DNA from: Rapana venosa
Lineage: Eukaryota; Mollusca; Gastropoda; Neogastropoda; Muricidae
Direction: 5' to 3'
DNA: 64,000 bases
NCBI GenBank assembly: GCA_028751875.1
Contig: CM054135.1
Span: 6,962,269 to 7,026,268 of the forward strand
Below, in pieces: positions 10,391 through 20,412 of the stretch (within the stretch, counting starts at the first letter, position 1; each line of letters begins with the position of its first letter). Made by a program: the position numbers and the translations under genes. The notes under the pieces were generated by a model. It saw nothing but the letters and a program-made list of their open reading frames with translations, was not told where the DNA came from and made no database searches.

Positions 10391-13345
10391 AAAAAAATGA
10401 AATTTCAAGACAAAAATTCAGGGGCCCCCCAAAGGATGGTTTAACAAAATTTGCCCCAATTAAAAAATAAACCATCATCAAAAAATCGAAAAATTAAACA
10501 AGACTCATCACAAACCAAGGCAAACCCTTTTTCCAAAACTAGGGCAACTGGGGTCAATATTTTCAAAACACATAACCAACATTGACATTTCCTTTTACGG
10601 GATAAAAAAAACGGCGAAAAAATCCGCAAAACCCAAAAAAACCCAGGAAACTTAATCTATTTTAGGGGACCCGGTAACTTTTCCAAAAGTTTTTTCCCCA
10701 TCTTGGGGGTTATAAGTTAAATCCATCTGGTTAAAAAGTACTATAAAAGGGCGCACCTATTAAAAGGGGTTTCTGCTACAGAAACCCAACAGAAAAAAAA
10801 AATTTGGATAGAAATTTTTCCCTCCATGTTAATTTTGCCCCTTTTATTAAATTTTGGGGAATTTTATTTACAGGTTTTTTTTAATTTTGACCTAGCAAAA
10901 GTAAAAAACCCAAGGGAAACCCCAAGAAATTAACTCACCAATTTTCCCCAATTTAGTTACTTCACCCAAAAGGTAAACCTAAAATTTCAAAAACCAATTT
11001 TTATCACATCTATGTTTAAACCCCTTTAAAAAAAAATCATAAAAATTGGTTTTCCCTGTATATAACTGACGATCACTCCCTTTGTTGTACCACTGGTCCC
11101 AAAAAAGGAAAAAAAAATTTCCTAAACCGGGCCAATAAAACTAAAACCCAGGGTTTTTTTGAAATTTTTAAATTTGAGCAATTTTTTTAAACTATGTTAA
11201 CTTTTCCATCTCTCCGGAAAAATTCAATTTTAAATAAATCCAGACCGGGCCATTGATTTTGGGATAAAATTTTTTTACTGAAACCCAAATAACAAACACC
11301 CCTTTTAAAAAACCAAAAGGGAAACATAAATTTCCCAAACCCCCTTGGTTTAAAAAGGAAAAATAAAAAGAAGCAGGGTTTCTTAGAATTTCTTAAAAAA
11401 CCCAAAAATTTATGAGGGGGAAAAAAAAAATTAAAAAATGCCAAAAACCCCCAAAAAACGGCGAGAGAAAAGGAAAATTTTTCCAAGATTACTTTCACCC
11501 AAAAAAAAATTCAAAGACTGTGTGGAAGGCAAAAATCAAATTAAAAAAAAAATTAAATTTTGTTTTTCCAAATCAAACCCGAAATTTAAAAGATTTTTCT
11601 CCCCGGAAAAACTAAACAAAATTTTCTTTAAAAAATTCTTCTAAAAAAATTTAAGTAAAGCCCCGTGTCCAATGTTCCCAAAGAACAAAAAAAATACTGC
11701 CAAAAAAAGGTATTCCTCAAAAACTCCACATCCATTATATCTTTTTCTAAAGGTCTAAAATTTTCTGATAACCCAAACAATCAAGTACATGTGGCCCTTG
11801 ATGGAATAGTTTCAGAATACTAAAACCCCAAAAGCTCCATTTAATTGCGACACCTGACCCCAAAACTATAACCTTTGTTTTCCCTTTAAAGAATTTAAAT
11901 TTCCCCCAAAAACCCTTAAAAAAGGGCAAAGGGTTTGATTCCGAACCAAAAGCCCTGGAGACATTTCCGACCCCTAAAAATTATGGGGCCAATTTTTAAA
12001 ATCTTACCTTACCCCCAAAAACCCTTTGGAAAAACATAGGGAAAAAAACCACTTTAAGCCCCCTCTATGATTTTTAAAAAAATTTAAACTGAAACCCCAA
12101 TCAGCTGGTTTTTTAAAAAAAAACCCCTCATCCCATACGGCCCAATTGACTAGCCCCTTGTTTTAAAAGACAATAAATTTTTGAGTTTTATTTGTAAAAT
12201 TTCCCAAAAAAGAAATTTGAACAATTGCCGCAGATTTCTTTTTAAAAGCTAGACTTATAAAATTCCTTCAAAAAAATTCCTCTAAAAACTTTTGCTTCTT
12301 ATTTTAACAAACGGGCAACAATTTCTTCAATAACTAGTCCACATCCCAACTAAAACCCCTTCATTGGGGGTTTTCCACAGGGATCCTTTCTTGGGCCCCC
12401 AATTTCTCTTTTTTTTATACATAAATAAACCCTTCCTCTCCATACCCAACTCTAAATGCGAACTTTTGTGATGACAAAAACCCCCATTCTTTAAAAAACC
12501 ATACGGGGACTTTAAACTCTTTGCAAAGCATTGAAAAAAAGACGTATCTTGTCAAAGGGGACTGAACAAAAACCACAGGGTTTTATAAAACCCCCCCAAA
12601 AAAAAAAAACCCCAGGGCCTTTTTCACTACCATGGCCCCCGCAAAAAATCTATCTCAAAAATTTTTTCCCCAAATTTCCATATTGAAAAGGAAAAAAATC
12701 GAACAACCCTCTCCCCACAAGTTCTAGGAGAAACAATTATGAAAATCTCAGGGGTCCCAAATCAAAATTTTTCCCATCTGTGCAAATACATGCCTCAAAG
12801 ATATACCAAAAAAAAAAAAATCAAAATTTTTTTGACTTTCATTCAAAGAAACTTTTTTAAAGCTTATTTAAAATTTCAAGGGATTATACTTAAACCCCCT
12901 GGGGATTCTGTAGGAAAAACACTTTTAAACCCATTTTAATTTCTGTTTTTAACCGTCCCTTCTTAACCGGTTCTTCTGAAAAGACTCCCTTAAAAAGGGG
13001 GGAATTATACCCCAGTTAAATTTTTTTTCCCCAACCCCCAAAGGTTTTTAAAGTTTTTAAAAAAGGCCTCTTGATTTAAGATAATGACGGGAACTTTTCC
13101 CCTCCCTTTTAAAAACAAGTTCCCAAAAAAATCTTTCCAAAGGAAAAACTGAAAACCCGGTTTGGCCCCCAACCCCAAAATTTTTGTTTTGTTCAAATCT
13201 ACCTTATTTTCTCGGGGCCCTGGCTGGGGGAACCCCTTCCCCGGGCTCTTTTAAGACAACCCCAAACTTTAACAACCCTTCAAAAGTCTTTATTTTCATC
13301 CACTTAAAGCATCAAAAAAAAAACCCACACAAAATCTGTTGGAAA
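10390..13345 (+). mobile_element. LINE-A: noisy copy of CR1-like ORF2 (endonuclease-RT)
   Basis: Collinear with LINE-B (15,244-18,060) and with LINE-C in reverse, but with mixed sequence smoothed into homopolymers. The endonuclease part lies at about 10,500-11,100 and the linker around 11,400-11,600. RT landmarks are TTTGTGATGAC at about 12,462 and CACAGGGATCC at about 12,375. The C-terminal block ends near 13,300. At two clean sites it agrees with LINE-C against LINE-B: CAAGTACATGTGG (near 11,780) and the one-base-shorter TTTTGTGATGAC at the FADD motif. It is therefore closer to LINE-C than to its tandem neighbour. Confidence 0.75.
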
Positions 13346-13384
13346 AAAAAGGTAAATTTTGCCCCCCCTTACTTTATACCAAAT

Positions 13385-13515
13385 TACCCTCTTCCCCTCT
13401 CTCTCTAAATCCCCCTTTTCTCCCTCTCTCTCTTCCCCCCCCCCCCCCTCCCCCCCCCCTCCCCCCCCCCCCCCCCCCCCCCCCCCCTTTCCACTCCCCC
13501 TTTTCCCTCTCACTT
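13385..13515. repeat. (CT)n and C-run in the LINE 3' region
   Basis: CT-rich sequence, then an almost pure C tract at about 13,435-13,488. The same arrangement follows LINE-B (18,061-18,165) and, in reverse, LINE-C (34,932-35,041), so it belongs to the 3' part of this LINE copy. Confidence 0.85.
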
Positions 13516-13619
13516 TTGTGTATAAGTGTAAAATTTTTTAACTTGTATATCGTTTTTGGGTTACTAAATAAATGACTTCAAAAATTGTTTTTTTTTCCAC
13601 TATTTTTTAATTTTAATAA

Positions 13620-14135
13620 TAATAAAATTTTTTTTTTTAATATTAAAAAAAATTAATTAATTTTTTTAAAACCCCGGTTTCTTGAAAAGCAACAAATCAA
13701 GCGCTCAATTTCTTTTCAAAACCATTTTAACACGGCAATTTTTCCCAAATTCGGGCTGCTCCCCCCGGGGAGAGGGGGGGAAGAGGGGTCGCCAAAACGC
13801 AGCGCCCCCCTTTTTTTTCCCTTTTCATGCCCGCAACTGTTTTTTTTTTCCTATCAGAGGGCTTTTTTCTAAAAATTTTTTCCGGGGACAACTCTCTTGT
13901 TGCCGGGGGTTCTTTTTTCGTGAGTTTAAATTTCTGTAGGGCCCCACAGGGGACCTCGGTTTTCGTCCATCCAAAGACTACCCCCCGACCCCAAACCTTT
14001 GGTTTTAATGGGGGGGTTAAATTTTTTCCGGGGTCCAAAGGGGGTAGAACCCCCCCCTAAACCATTCAAAACCCCACTTTTCGCTTTCAAGACAGGCGCG
14101 TTCCCTCTAGACCCCCCCTTTTTCCACCTTTTTTA
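13620..14135 (-). mobile_element. SINE-A copy (noisy)
   Basis: Same order as the clean copy at 18,245-18,774. AT-rich tail, AAAGCAACAAATCAAGCGCTC (13,686-13,706), the CTCCCCCCGGGGAGAG core (13,757-13,772), and a degraded tRNA-like head ending at GACAGGCGCGTTCCCTCTAGA (14,090-14,110). Internal promoter boxes are damaged. Confidence 0.7.
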
Positions 14136-15243
14136 CTCTAACGTTTTAAACATTTTACGGGGTTTTTAAATTTTTTGGGGGTGCCCCAAGGTTGGGATGT
14201 GTTGATAAAAACAATATGCAATATCTATGGATTAAAAATTTTGGGCTCTCTCTTCTCTTCTCTCCCTTTTCTCTATCTCTCTCTCTTTTCTCCTATTCCC
14301 CTTCTCTCTCTCCCCGGCCTCTCCCCCTCTCTCACTCTTCCCCCTCCCCCTTTTTTTGGGTTGGGCCAATAGTTTAATTTTTGTTTTAAAAATTTTGTAT
14401 CCCTTTGGGGAAGGCATATTCAGATTTAATTTTCCCAAATTTCTTTTGCTTAAAGTTGACTGTATTTGAATTAGTGAATTTTTTTTAATTTTGATATTTT
14501 GTTTTGAGCGAACCTTTAAATGAAACCAGCTAATTCCAAATTCAAGGGTCCTTTTCTTTTCCCTTTTAAAAATGATATTCATACAGTTTTGATTTTGGAA
14601 CTTGTGAAAGGTTTGTATTTCGGGGACCCCAAAGCCATTTTTTTGTGTGTGTTTTGGGGTTGTTGTTTGTGTGTGATGTGTGTTGTGTGTGTGGTTGTTT
14701 TCCAGGGGGATGAAAAATTGCTTTAAAACAATATTTTCTTTAGTTTACTATTGCGGGCCCCTTCCCCCCAAAAAAATACAAAAAATTTGCTTTTTACAAT
14801 TTTTTTTTCATTTTTTTTTTACTATTGCTTTGCCCTCCCCAAAAAAGTACAAAAAATTTTTTGACGTTTCTTTCTGTTAGCCAAAATGATACTATTACGG
14901 GTTTGTTCCCCCTTTTTTATATGGGGGGTTTTTGCTTTGTTTGGTTCTTTTGGGGGTTTTGGGGGTTTTGGGTTTGGGGGTTTTTTGGAGGGGGGGGGGG
15001 GGGGAATTTTTTCGGTTGTCCTCTCCCCCCTTTTGTTGTTGCTGCTTTTTGTTTTTGGCTTTTGGGTTTCCCTTGTTTTTGGGGTTTGGTTTTTTTTTGT
15101 TTTCTTTTTGGGCTTTCTTTTTTAAACCTTTTTTTGCTACTTTTTTTTCTCCCCTTTTTCGGTGTTTTAAATTAAACTTTTCCAAAAAAATAATTAAAAG
15201 ATATCAAACCAACACCTCCAAATGGCTTCAAATTTCAAAATAA
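14136..15243. other. Noisy copy of the 18,775-19,745 flank, plus junction
   Basis: Contains a (TC)-rich tract (14,245-14,350), a GT-rich tract (14,645-14,700) and a G-run (14,990-15,004) in the same order as the clean flank at 18,882-19,745. Homology to that flank ends near 15,165. About 78 bp of linking sequence follows before LINE-B begins near 15,244. No gene. Confidence 0.6.
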
Positions 15244-15588
15244 AACCATGCAGTCAATACAATGAAGATATAACAAGATCATCACAAACCAAGGCAAACC
15301 ATTTCATATACTAGGTCTTTCCGAGTCAAGACTTACAGAACACATAACCAACACTGACATTTCATTCCAGGATATAAAATCGTCGAAAAGATCCGCAAAA
15401 GCCCAAAGAAACAGGTATCTTAATCTATATTAGTGAGTCGTAACGTTCAAACGTCTTTTCCATCTTGAACGTTATGAAGTAGAATCCATCTGGATCGAAG
15501 TAGCTATAAAAGGTGCAGCACCTATTATAATGGGGTTCTGCTACAGAAATCCAACAGAAAGAAAAATTGGATAGACAAGTTTGACTCC

Positions 15589-16647
15589 ATGATGAACGTA
15601 GTCCTATTAGAATCTAGGGAAATTATCTTACTAGGTGATTTTAATATTGACCTAGCAAAAGTAAACAACCAATGGACCCAAGTTATTAACTCATTCAATC
15701 TTCACCAATTAGTTACTTCACCCACAAGAGTCACATCAAATTCGAACACAATTATTGATCACATCTATGTATCAGACCCTAAAAACATCATAGAAATGTG
15801 TGTCCCTGTATATAACTGTAGCGATCACTACCCAGTCTGTACCACATGGTCAAAAAAAGGAACAAAAATTCCCAAACCTGGCCATAAAACTATAACCTAT
15901 CTTTCTTTTGCAAAATTTAATGAGCAGCTTTTCTTACTAGAATTAAGCAGTTCCATGCTCTCGGAAACATTCAATATTACTGATCCAGACCTGGCCATTG
16001 AGTTCTGGATAAAAGTTTTTACTGAAATCTATAACAAACATGCCCCATTAAAAACCATAAGGATCAAACATGTCCGCAAACCACCTTGGTTTACAAAGGA
16101 ACTAGAAGAAGCATGTTATCTTAGAGATTTCTTAAAAGAACATAAATATTATGAGGAGGCAAAAAAATTAAGAAATGCCATAAACTCACAAAAACGGCGA
16201 GAGAAAAGGAAATATTTCCAAGATCTACTTTCATCCAAACAAAATTCAAAGACTGTATGGAAAGCAATCAATCAAATAACAAATAATCAATTGTCTTCCA
16301 AATCTAACGTAATTAAAGATATTTCTGCTGAAAAACTAAACAATCACTTCATTAATATTTCTTCTAACATAATTAACAATGATAACACGAAGTCCAATGA
16401 TCTCAATGAACTAAAACAATACTGCCAAGAAAAGCGTATTCCATCAAAACTCCACATACCATTCATATCTGTTTCTGAGGTCTACAATTACCTGACTCAC
16501 CTCAAACAATCAAGTACGCGTGGTCTTGATGGAATAGATGGCAGAATACGGAAACTCTCAGCTCCAGTTATTACAGACACTCTGACACATATCTATAACC
16601 TTTGTCTTCATAAGAACTATTTCCCCAACCCCTTTCAAAACTGCTAA
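15589..16647 (+). pseudogene. LINE-B ORF2 piece: endonuclease C-half and RT N-terminus
   Basis: A 352-residue open frame. Residues about 17-24 read LLGDFNID, the EEP endonuclease GDFN motif. IIDHIYVSD and then CSDHYPVCTTW (about residues 62-95) are the downstream endonuclease motifs with the catalytic SDH. A basic Lys/Arg-rich linker (residues 170-215) leads into LKQSSTRGLDGIDG, the start of the RT domain. The upstream endonuclease portion, with its Glu motif, lies in other frames from 15,280. The frame ends just before the KVIPIHKSGD block, one frameshift upstream of the next piece. Confidence 0.85.
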
Positions 16648-16648
16648 G

Positions 16649-17125
16649 GTGATTCCGATCCACAAGTCTGGAGACACTTCCGATCCCTCAAATTATAGGC
16701 CAATCTCTATTTTATCTTACCTTTCAAAACCCTTGGAAAAACATATGAATAAACACATAGTCCATCATATAGATATTAACAACTTACTTCACCCAAATCA
16801 GTCTGGATTTAGAAAAAGTCACTCGTGCCATACGGCATTGACTAGTCTTGTAGACAATTGGCTGTCAAACATTAATGACAATAAATTTTGTGGAGTATTA
16901 TTTGTAGATTTCAAAAAAGCATTTGATACAATTGACCGCCGACTTCTCATTAAAAAGCTAGACTTATATAATCTCTCTACAAATACTCTTGAACTTCTTG
17001 CTTCTTATCTTACAAACAGGCAACAGTGTGTTTCAATAACTACGTCCACATCCACACTAAAACCCATTCATTATGGAGTAACCACAGGGATCCATCTAGC
17101 CCAATTCTCTTTTCATTATACATAA
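16649..17125 (+). pseudogene. LINE-B ORF2 piece: RT fingers and palm
   Basis: 158 residues with IPIHKSGDTSDPSNYRPIS (RT block 1-2), QSGFRKSHSCHTAL, and motif A as LFVDFKKAFDTIDRR (first catalytic Asp). The next motif should read G(V)PQGS, as it does in LINE-C. Here small indels turn it into GVTTGIHLAQF and end the frame. That break is in cleanly read sequence, so it is probably real decay and not noise. Confidence 0.85.
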
Positions 17126-17153
17126 ATGACCTTCCTCACCATATCAAATCTAA

Positions 17154-17426
17154 ATGCGAATTTTTGCTGATGACACAACCATACAAACAAACATACTGAC
17201 ATTAACTCTCTTGCAAAGACATGGCAAAATAGCACTGATGATCTTGTCAAATGGACTGCAACTAAACCACATGTCTATACACCCCCAAAAACAAAATGCA
17301 AGCTTATCACTACCAGACAAAAGCAACAAAAATCTATCTCATAAAACTTTCTCCAATCCATATTGTAAAGGAAACAATCGAACAAGCCTCTCATCCACAA
17401 AGTTTCTAGGAGTAACAATTGAATGA
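17154..17426 (+). pseudogene. LINE-B ORF2 piece: RT motif C (FADD) and thumb
   Basis: 90 residues opening with RIFADDTTIQ, the catalytic FADD motif. It continues to FLGVTIE, the conserved post-catalytic block that reads LGVTIDENLSW in LINE-C. The FADD is intact here, whereas LINE-A and LINE-C both lack one base at this site. Confidence 0.8.
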
Positions 17427-17433
17427 AACGTTC

Positions 17434-17992
17434 TCAGCTGGTACCATCACATATCCCATCGTGCAATACATGTCTCAAAAGAGTATACCAAAGGACTAAA
17501 ATCAACATTTTCTTGACTTTCATCAAGAAAACTATTCTTTCAAGCTTATTAACAATCTTCAACGATTATATACTTTCAAACCCTGTGGGATTCTGCTAGT
17601 GGCAAACATCTATGAAACCATTATAATTCTGTATAACCGTGCGCTTAACTGTTCTTCTGAAGAAGACTACCTTACTAAAGTGGAATTATACTCAGTTAAA
17701 TATTTTTCCCCTACGACCAAAGACTAATATTTTAACAAAGGCCTCATGAAGTTTAAAGATAATGAACAGGAACGTTTCCCTCATCCCCTTAAAAGACAAT
17801 TCCCCAATGAATCATTCCAGAAATACTGAAAAGCCGAGTGTCCCAATCCCAAGAATAGATTTGTTCAAAATCTACCTTACGTTACTCAGGCCCTGTGCTG
17901 TGGAAACTCCCTTCCCTGCTCTTTTTAGACAACACCAATCATTAACAATCTTCAAAAGTCATTTTTTCACCCACTTGATGCACCAAAAATAA
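17434..17992 (+). pseudogene. LINE-B ORF2 piece: C-terminal region
   Basis: Collinear with the long C-terminal frame of LINE-C but frameshifted several times. The last open part (17,762-17,992) contains PMNHSRNTEKPSVPIPRIDL and ends LMHQK. The C-terminal domain has no assigned activity in most CR1-like elements. Confidence 0.75.
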
Positions 17993-18060
17993 AAATCCAC
18001 ACATGATCTGTTGGAAACAAAGTAAATGTATCCTCCCTTACTTTATACCAAATTATCCTC

Positions 18061-18165
18061 CTCTCTTTTCTCTCTCTCTCTCTCTCTCTCTTTTTCTCTC
18101 TCCCTCCCCCCCCCCCCCCCCCCCCTCCCCCCCCCCCCCCCTCCCCCTCTTCTCCCTCCTCCTCT
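18061..18165. repeat. (CT)n followed by C-run, LINE-B 3' region
   Basis: (CT)n from about 18,066, then C tracts at about 18,107-18,142 with single T interruptions. Shared with the 3' regions of LINE-A and LINE-C. Confidence 0.9.
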
Positions 18166-18244
18166 GTGTATAAGTGTGAATGTTTTACTTGTATATCGTT
18201 TTGTTACTGAAAATGATTTTCTAGAAATGATTTTTTTCCAAATT

Positions 18245-18603
18245 TTTATTTAAAATTAAAAATAATAATAATAATAAAAAATAATAATAATATAATAATA
18301 ATAATGTATGGAATTTATATAGCGCTGAATCTTGTAAAGCAACAAATCAAAGCGCTCAGATTTCATTTCATACCACTTTTAAGTCACGGCAGATTTCTCT
18401 CCGTAAAATTCGGGCTGCCTCCCCGGGGAGAGCGGGAGAGCGCGTCGCCACAAGCGCAGCGCCCCCCATTTTTTTCTTTTTCATTGTCTGCAATGTATTT
18501 TGTTTCCCTATCAGAGTGGCTTTTTTCTAAGAATTTTGCCAGGGACACTCTCTTGTTGCCGTGGGTTCTTTTCGTGAGCTAAATTTAATTACGTGTAACA
18601 CAC

Positions 18604-18634
<31 letters not shown>

Positions 18635-18774
18635 TAGCGCCCAGACCCACTCATGGTCTAATGGATGGGGGGAAAATTTTCCGGTCCAAACGGGGTACGA
18701 ACCGCCGCACACTCAGACCCGACTTTTCGCTTTCTAGACAGGCGCGTTACCTCTAGACCACCGATCCACTATTA
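18245..18774 (-). mobile_element. SINE-A, subtype with L2-like tail
   Basis: A tRNA-derived SINE read on the minus strand. The head GGATCGGTGGTCTAGAGGTA near 18,770 carries a box-A-like TGGTCTAGAGG and, further in, a box-B-like GGTTCGTACCC. The body holds CGGATGAGACGATAAACCGA and a palindromic CTCTCCCCGGGGAGAG-type core. The 3' tail AGCGCTATATAAATTCCATA runs into (ATT)n. Such elements are transcribed by Pol III and need a LINE for mobility. The tail matches the L2-like 3' ends at 62,193-62,285, which suggests the partner. Confidence 0.85.
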
Positions 18775-18875
18775 TGACTTAGGACGATCTTAACATGTAC
18801 AGGTTTAAATCGGTGCTCAGGTGATAGTGTTGATGAAAACTTTTATGCAATATCATATGGATTCAAAATGTACTG

Positions 18876-18920
<45 letters not shown>

Positions 18921-19825
18921 CTCTCTCTCTCTCTCTCTGCTGTCTCTCTCTCTCTCACTCTTGTCCCCTCCATTTTTTGTTGCCTATAGATTTAATTGTT
19001 GTGTTTACAATTAGTATCCCGTTGAATGCTCTATTCAGATTTAATATTCCATTTCTATTGCATAAGTTGACTGTATTTGAGATTAGTGAATATTTTATTT
19101 TGATATCTTGTTTTGAGCGTACCAATAATGTACAGCTAATTCCAAAGTGCAGATGTCCTTTTCTGTGACTATACATGATATTCATACAGATTTGATTTTG
19201 GCACTGATGCATGGTGTGAGTGCGTGGACGCACGCGCATGTGTGTGTGTGGGGTGTGTGTGTGTGTGTGTTGTGTGTGTGTGTGTGTGTGTGTTGGGGTG
19301 TGTGTGTGTGTGCATGGGGATGCAAAATTTCTTATACAATATTTCTTTCATGTAGTTTACTATTGCTGCTGCCCCCATAAAAGTACAAAGAATTGCTTTT
19401 ACAATATTTGTTTCATGTAGTTTACTATTGCTGTTGCCTCCCATAAAAGTACAAAGAATTTTTGACGTTTCTTTCTGTTAGCCAAATGATACTATTTACG
19501 TGGTTTGTTCTCCTTTATATTATGGAGGTTTTGCTTTGTTTGGTTCTGTTTGGGTTTGGGGTTGTTGTTGGGGTTTTTTGGAGGGGGGGGGGGGGGACTA
19601 TTCGGTTGTCCTCTCTCCCCTTGTTGTTGTTGCTGCTTTTGTTTTGCTCTTGGTTTCTTGCTTTTTTCGGTTGTTTCTGTGTTTTCTGTTTAGCTTTCTT
19701 TATTACTTGTTGCTACTTTTTTTCTCTCTCTCTTCGGTGATTTTTGTGGGGATTTTTGTGTAGATATTTTTTTCGTATACTGTGTAAGTGTATTGCTATG
19801 GGCTTTACTTTATTTTATTATCATA
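18775..19825. other. Non-coding flank with microsatellites, mirrored at 33,263-34,325
   Basis: Holds (CT)n at about 18,882-18,958, (GT)n at about 19,239-19,312, a ~64-bp tandem duplication (19,328-19,462), a G-run at about 19,584-19,597 and GTT-rich sequence. No coding or RNA signal. It is near-identical to the right arm apart from repeat lengths. Confidence 0.7.
19328..19462. repeat. Two-unit tandem repeat of ~64 bp
   Basis: The segment TTCATGTAGTTTACTATTGC ... CCATAAAAGTACAAAGAATT occurs twice in succession with few differences. The mirrored pair is at about 33,622-33,762. Confidence 0.8.
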
Positions 19826-19937
19826 TATCCCTAAGGGCGGGTCGAGATGTAAAAAAGCACATGGGTGCTTATTCATTATCCTCGAAATAAAAAGAATTTG
19901 TCTATGTCATTGTCTCTCTCTCTCTCTTTATCTCTCG
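19826..19937 (+). mobile_element. SINE-B 3' tail with (TC)n
   Basis: GATGTAAAAAAGCACATGGG, TGCTTATTCATTATCCTCGA and AATAAAAAGAATTTG, then TCATTG(TC)n. A SINE-B 3' module ending in a pyrimidine microsatellite. Confidence 0.75.
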
Positions 19938-20017
19938 GGTGCTACACTATCTATGGGGTTTGATAAGGGCCAATGTTGTGAAAGATCTTAGTATTTATTT
20001 ATTTATTTATTTATTTA

Positions 20018-20256
20018 TACCACTTTAAGTCACGAGATTTCTCTGCGTGAAATTCGGGCTGCTCTCCCCGGGGAGAGCACGTCGCCACAAGAGCAGCGCC
20101 ACCCCTTTTTTTTTTTTTCTTTTTTTTTTTTTTTTTGGTCTGCAACTGTATTTCTTTCTCTATCAGAGTGGCTTTTTTCTAAGAATTTTGCCAGGGACAA
20201 CTCTCTTGTTGCCGTGGGTTCTTTTTCGTGCGCTGCATAATTTTCTGTAACACACG

Positions 20257-20287
<31 letters not shown>

Positions 20288-20410
20288 TAGCGCCCAGACC
20301 ACCACTCATGGTCTAATGGATGGGGGAAAAGTTTCGGACCCAGACGGGATACGAACCCGGACTTTTCGCTTTCTAGACAGGCGCGTTACCTCTAGACCAC
20401 CGATCCAGTA
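20018..20410 (-). mobile_element. SINE-A, subtype without the L2-like tail
   Basis: Minus-strand tRNA-like head at 20,410 (GGATCGGTGGTCTAGAGGTA), box-B-like GGTTCGTATCCCG, the shared CGGATGAGACGATAAACCGA block and the CCCCGGGGAGAG core. The 3' end is AAAGTGGTATA followed by (AAAT)n (19,993-20,018 on the plus strand as TATT repeats). It lacks the AGCGCTATATAAATTCC tail of the 18,245 copy and an ~18-nt insert between its promoter boxes. Confidence 0.85.
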
Positions 20411-20412
20411 GA

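Larger units (their letters stand above)
15244..18060 (+). mobile_element. LINE-B: 5'-truncated CR1-like non-LTR retrotransposon
   Basis: The ORF2 body of an APE-type LINE: endonuclease, reverse transcriptase, and a C-terminal region ending in a frame that reads HLMHQK at about 17,990. The element starts inside the endonuclease coding region; relative to LINE-C it lacks about 70 bp plus everything upstream. Frameshifts split it into at least four pieces, listed separately. CR1-like status is inferred from the esterase ORF1 that precedes the sister copy LINE-C. Mobile activity is excluded by the frame breaks and the damaged RT motif. Confidence 0.85.

Noticed and set aside
14895..15185. Lys/Pro-rich frame of 96 residues
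   Set aside because: Smoothed-noise antisense of the GTT-rich flank; the clean counterpart at 19,500-19,740 does not conserve it.
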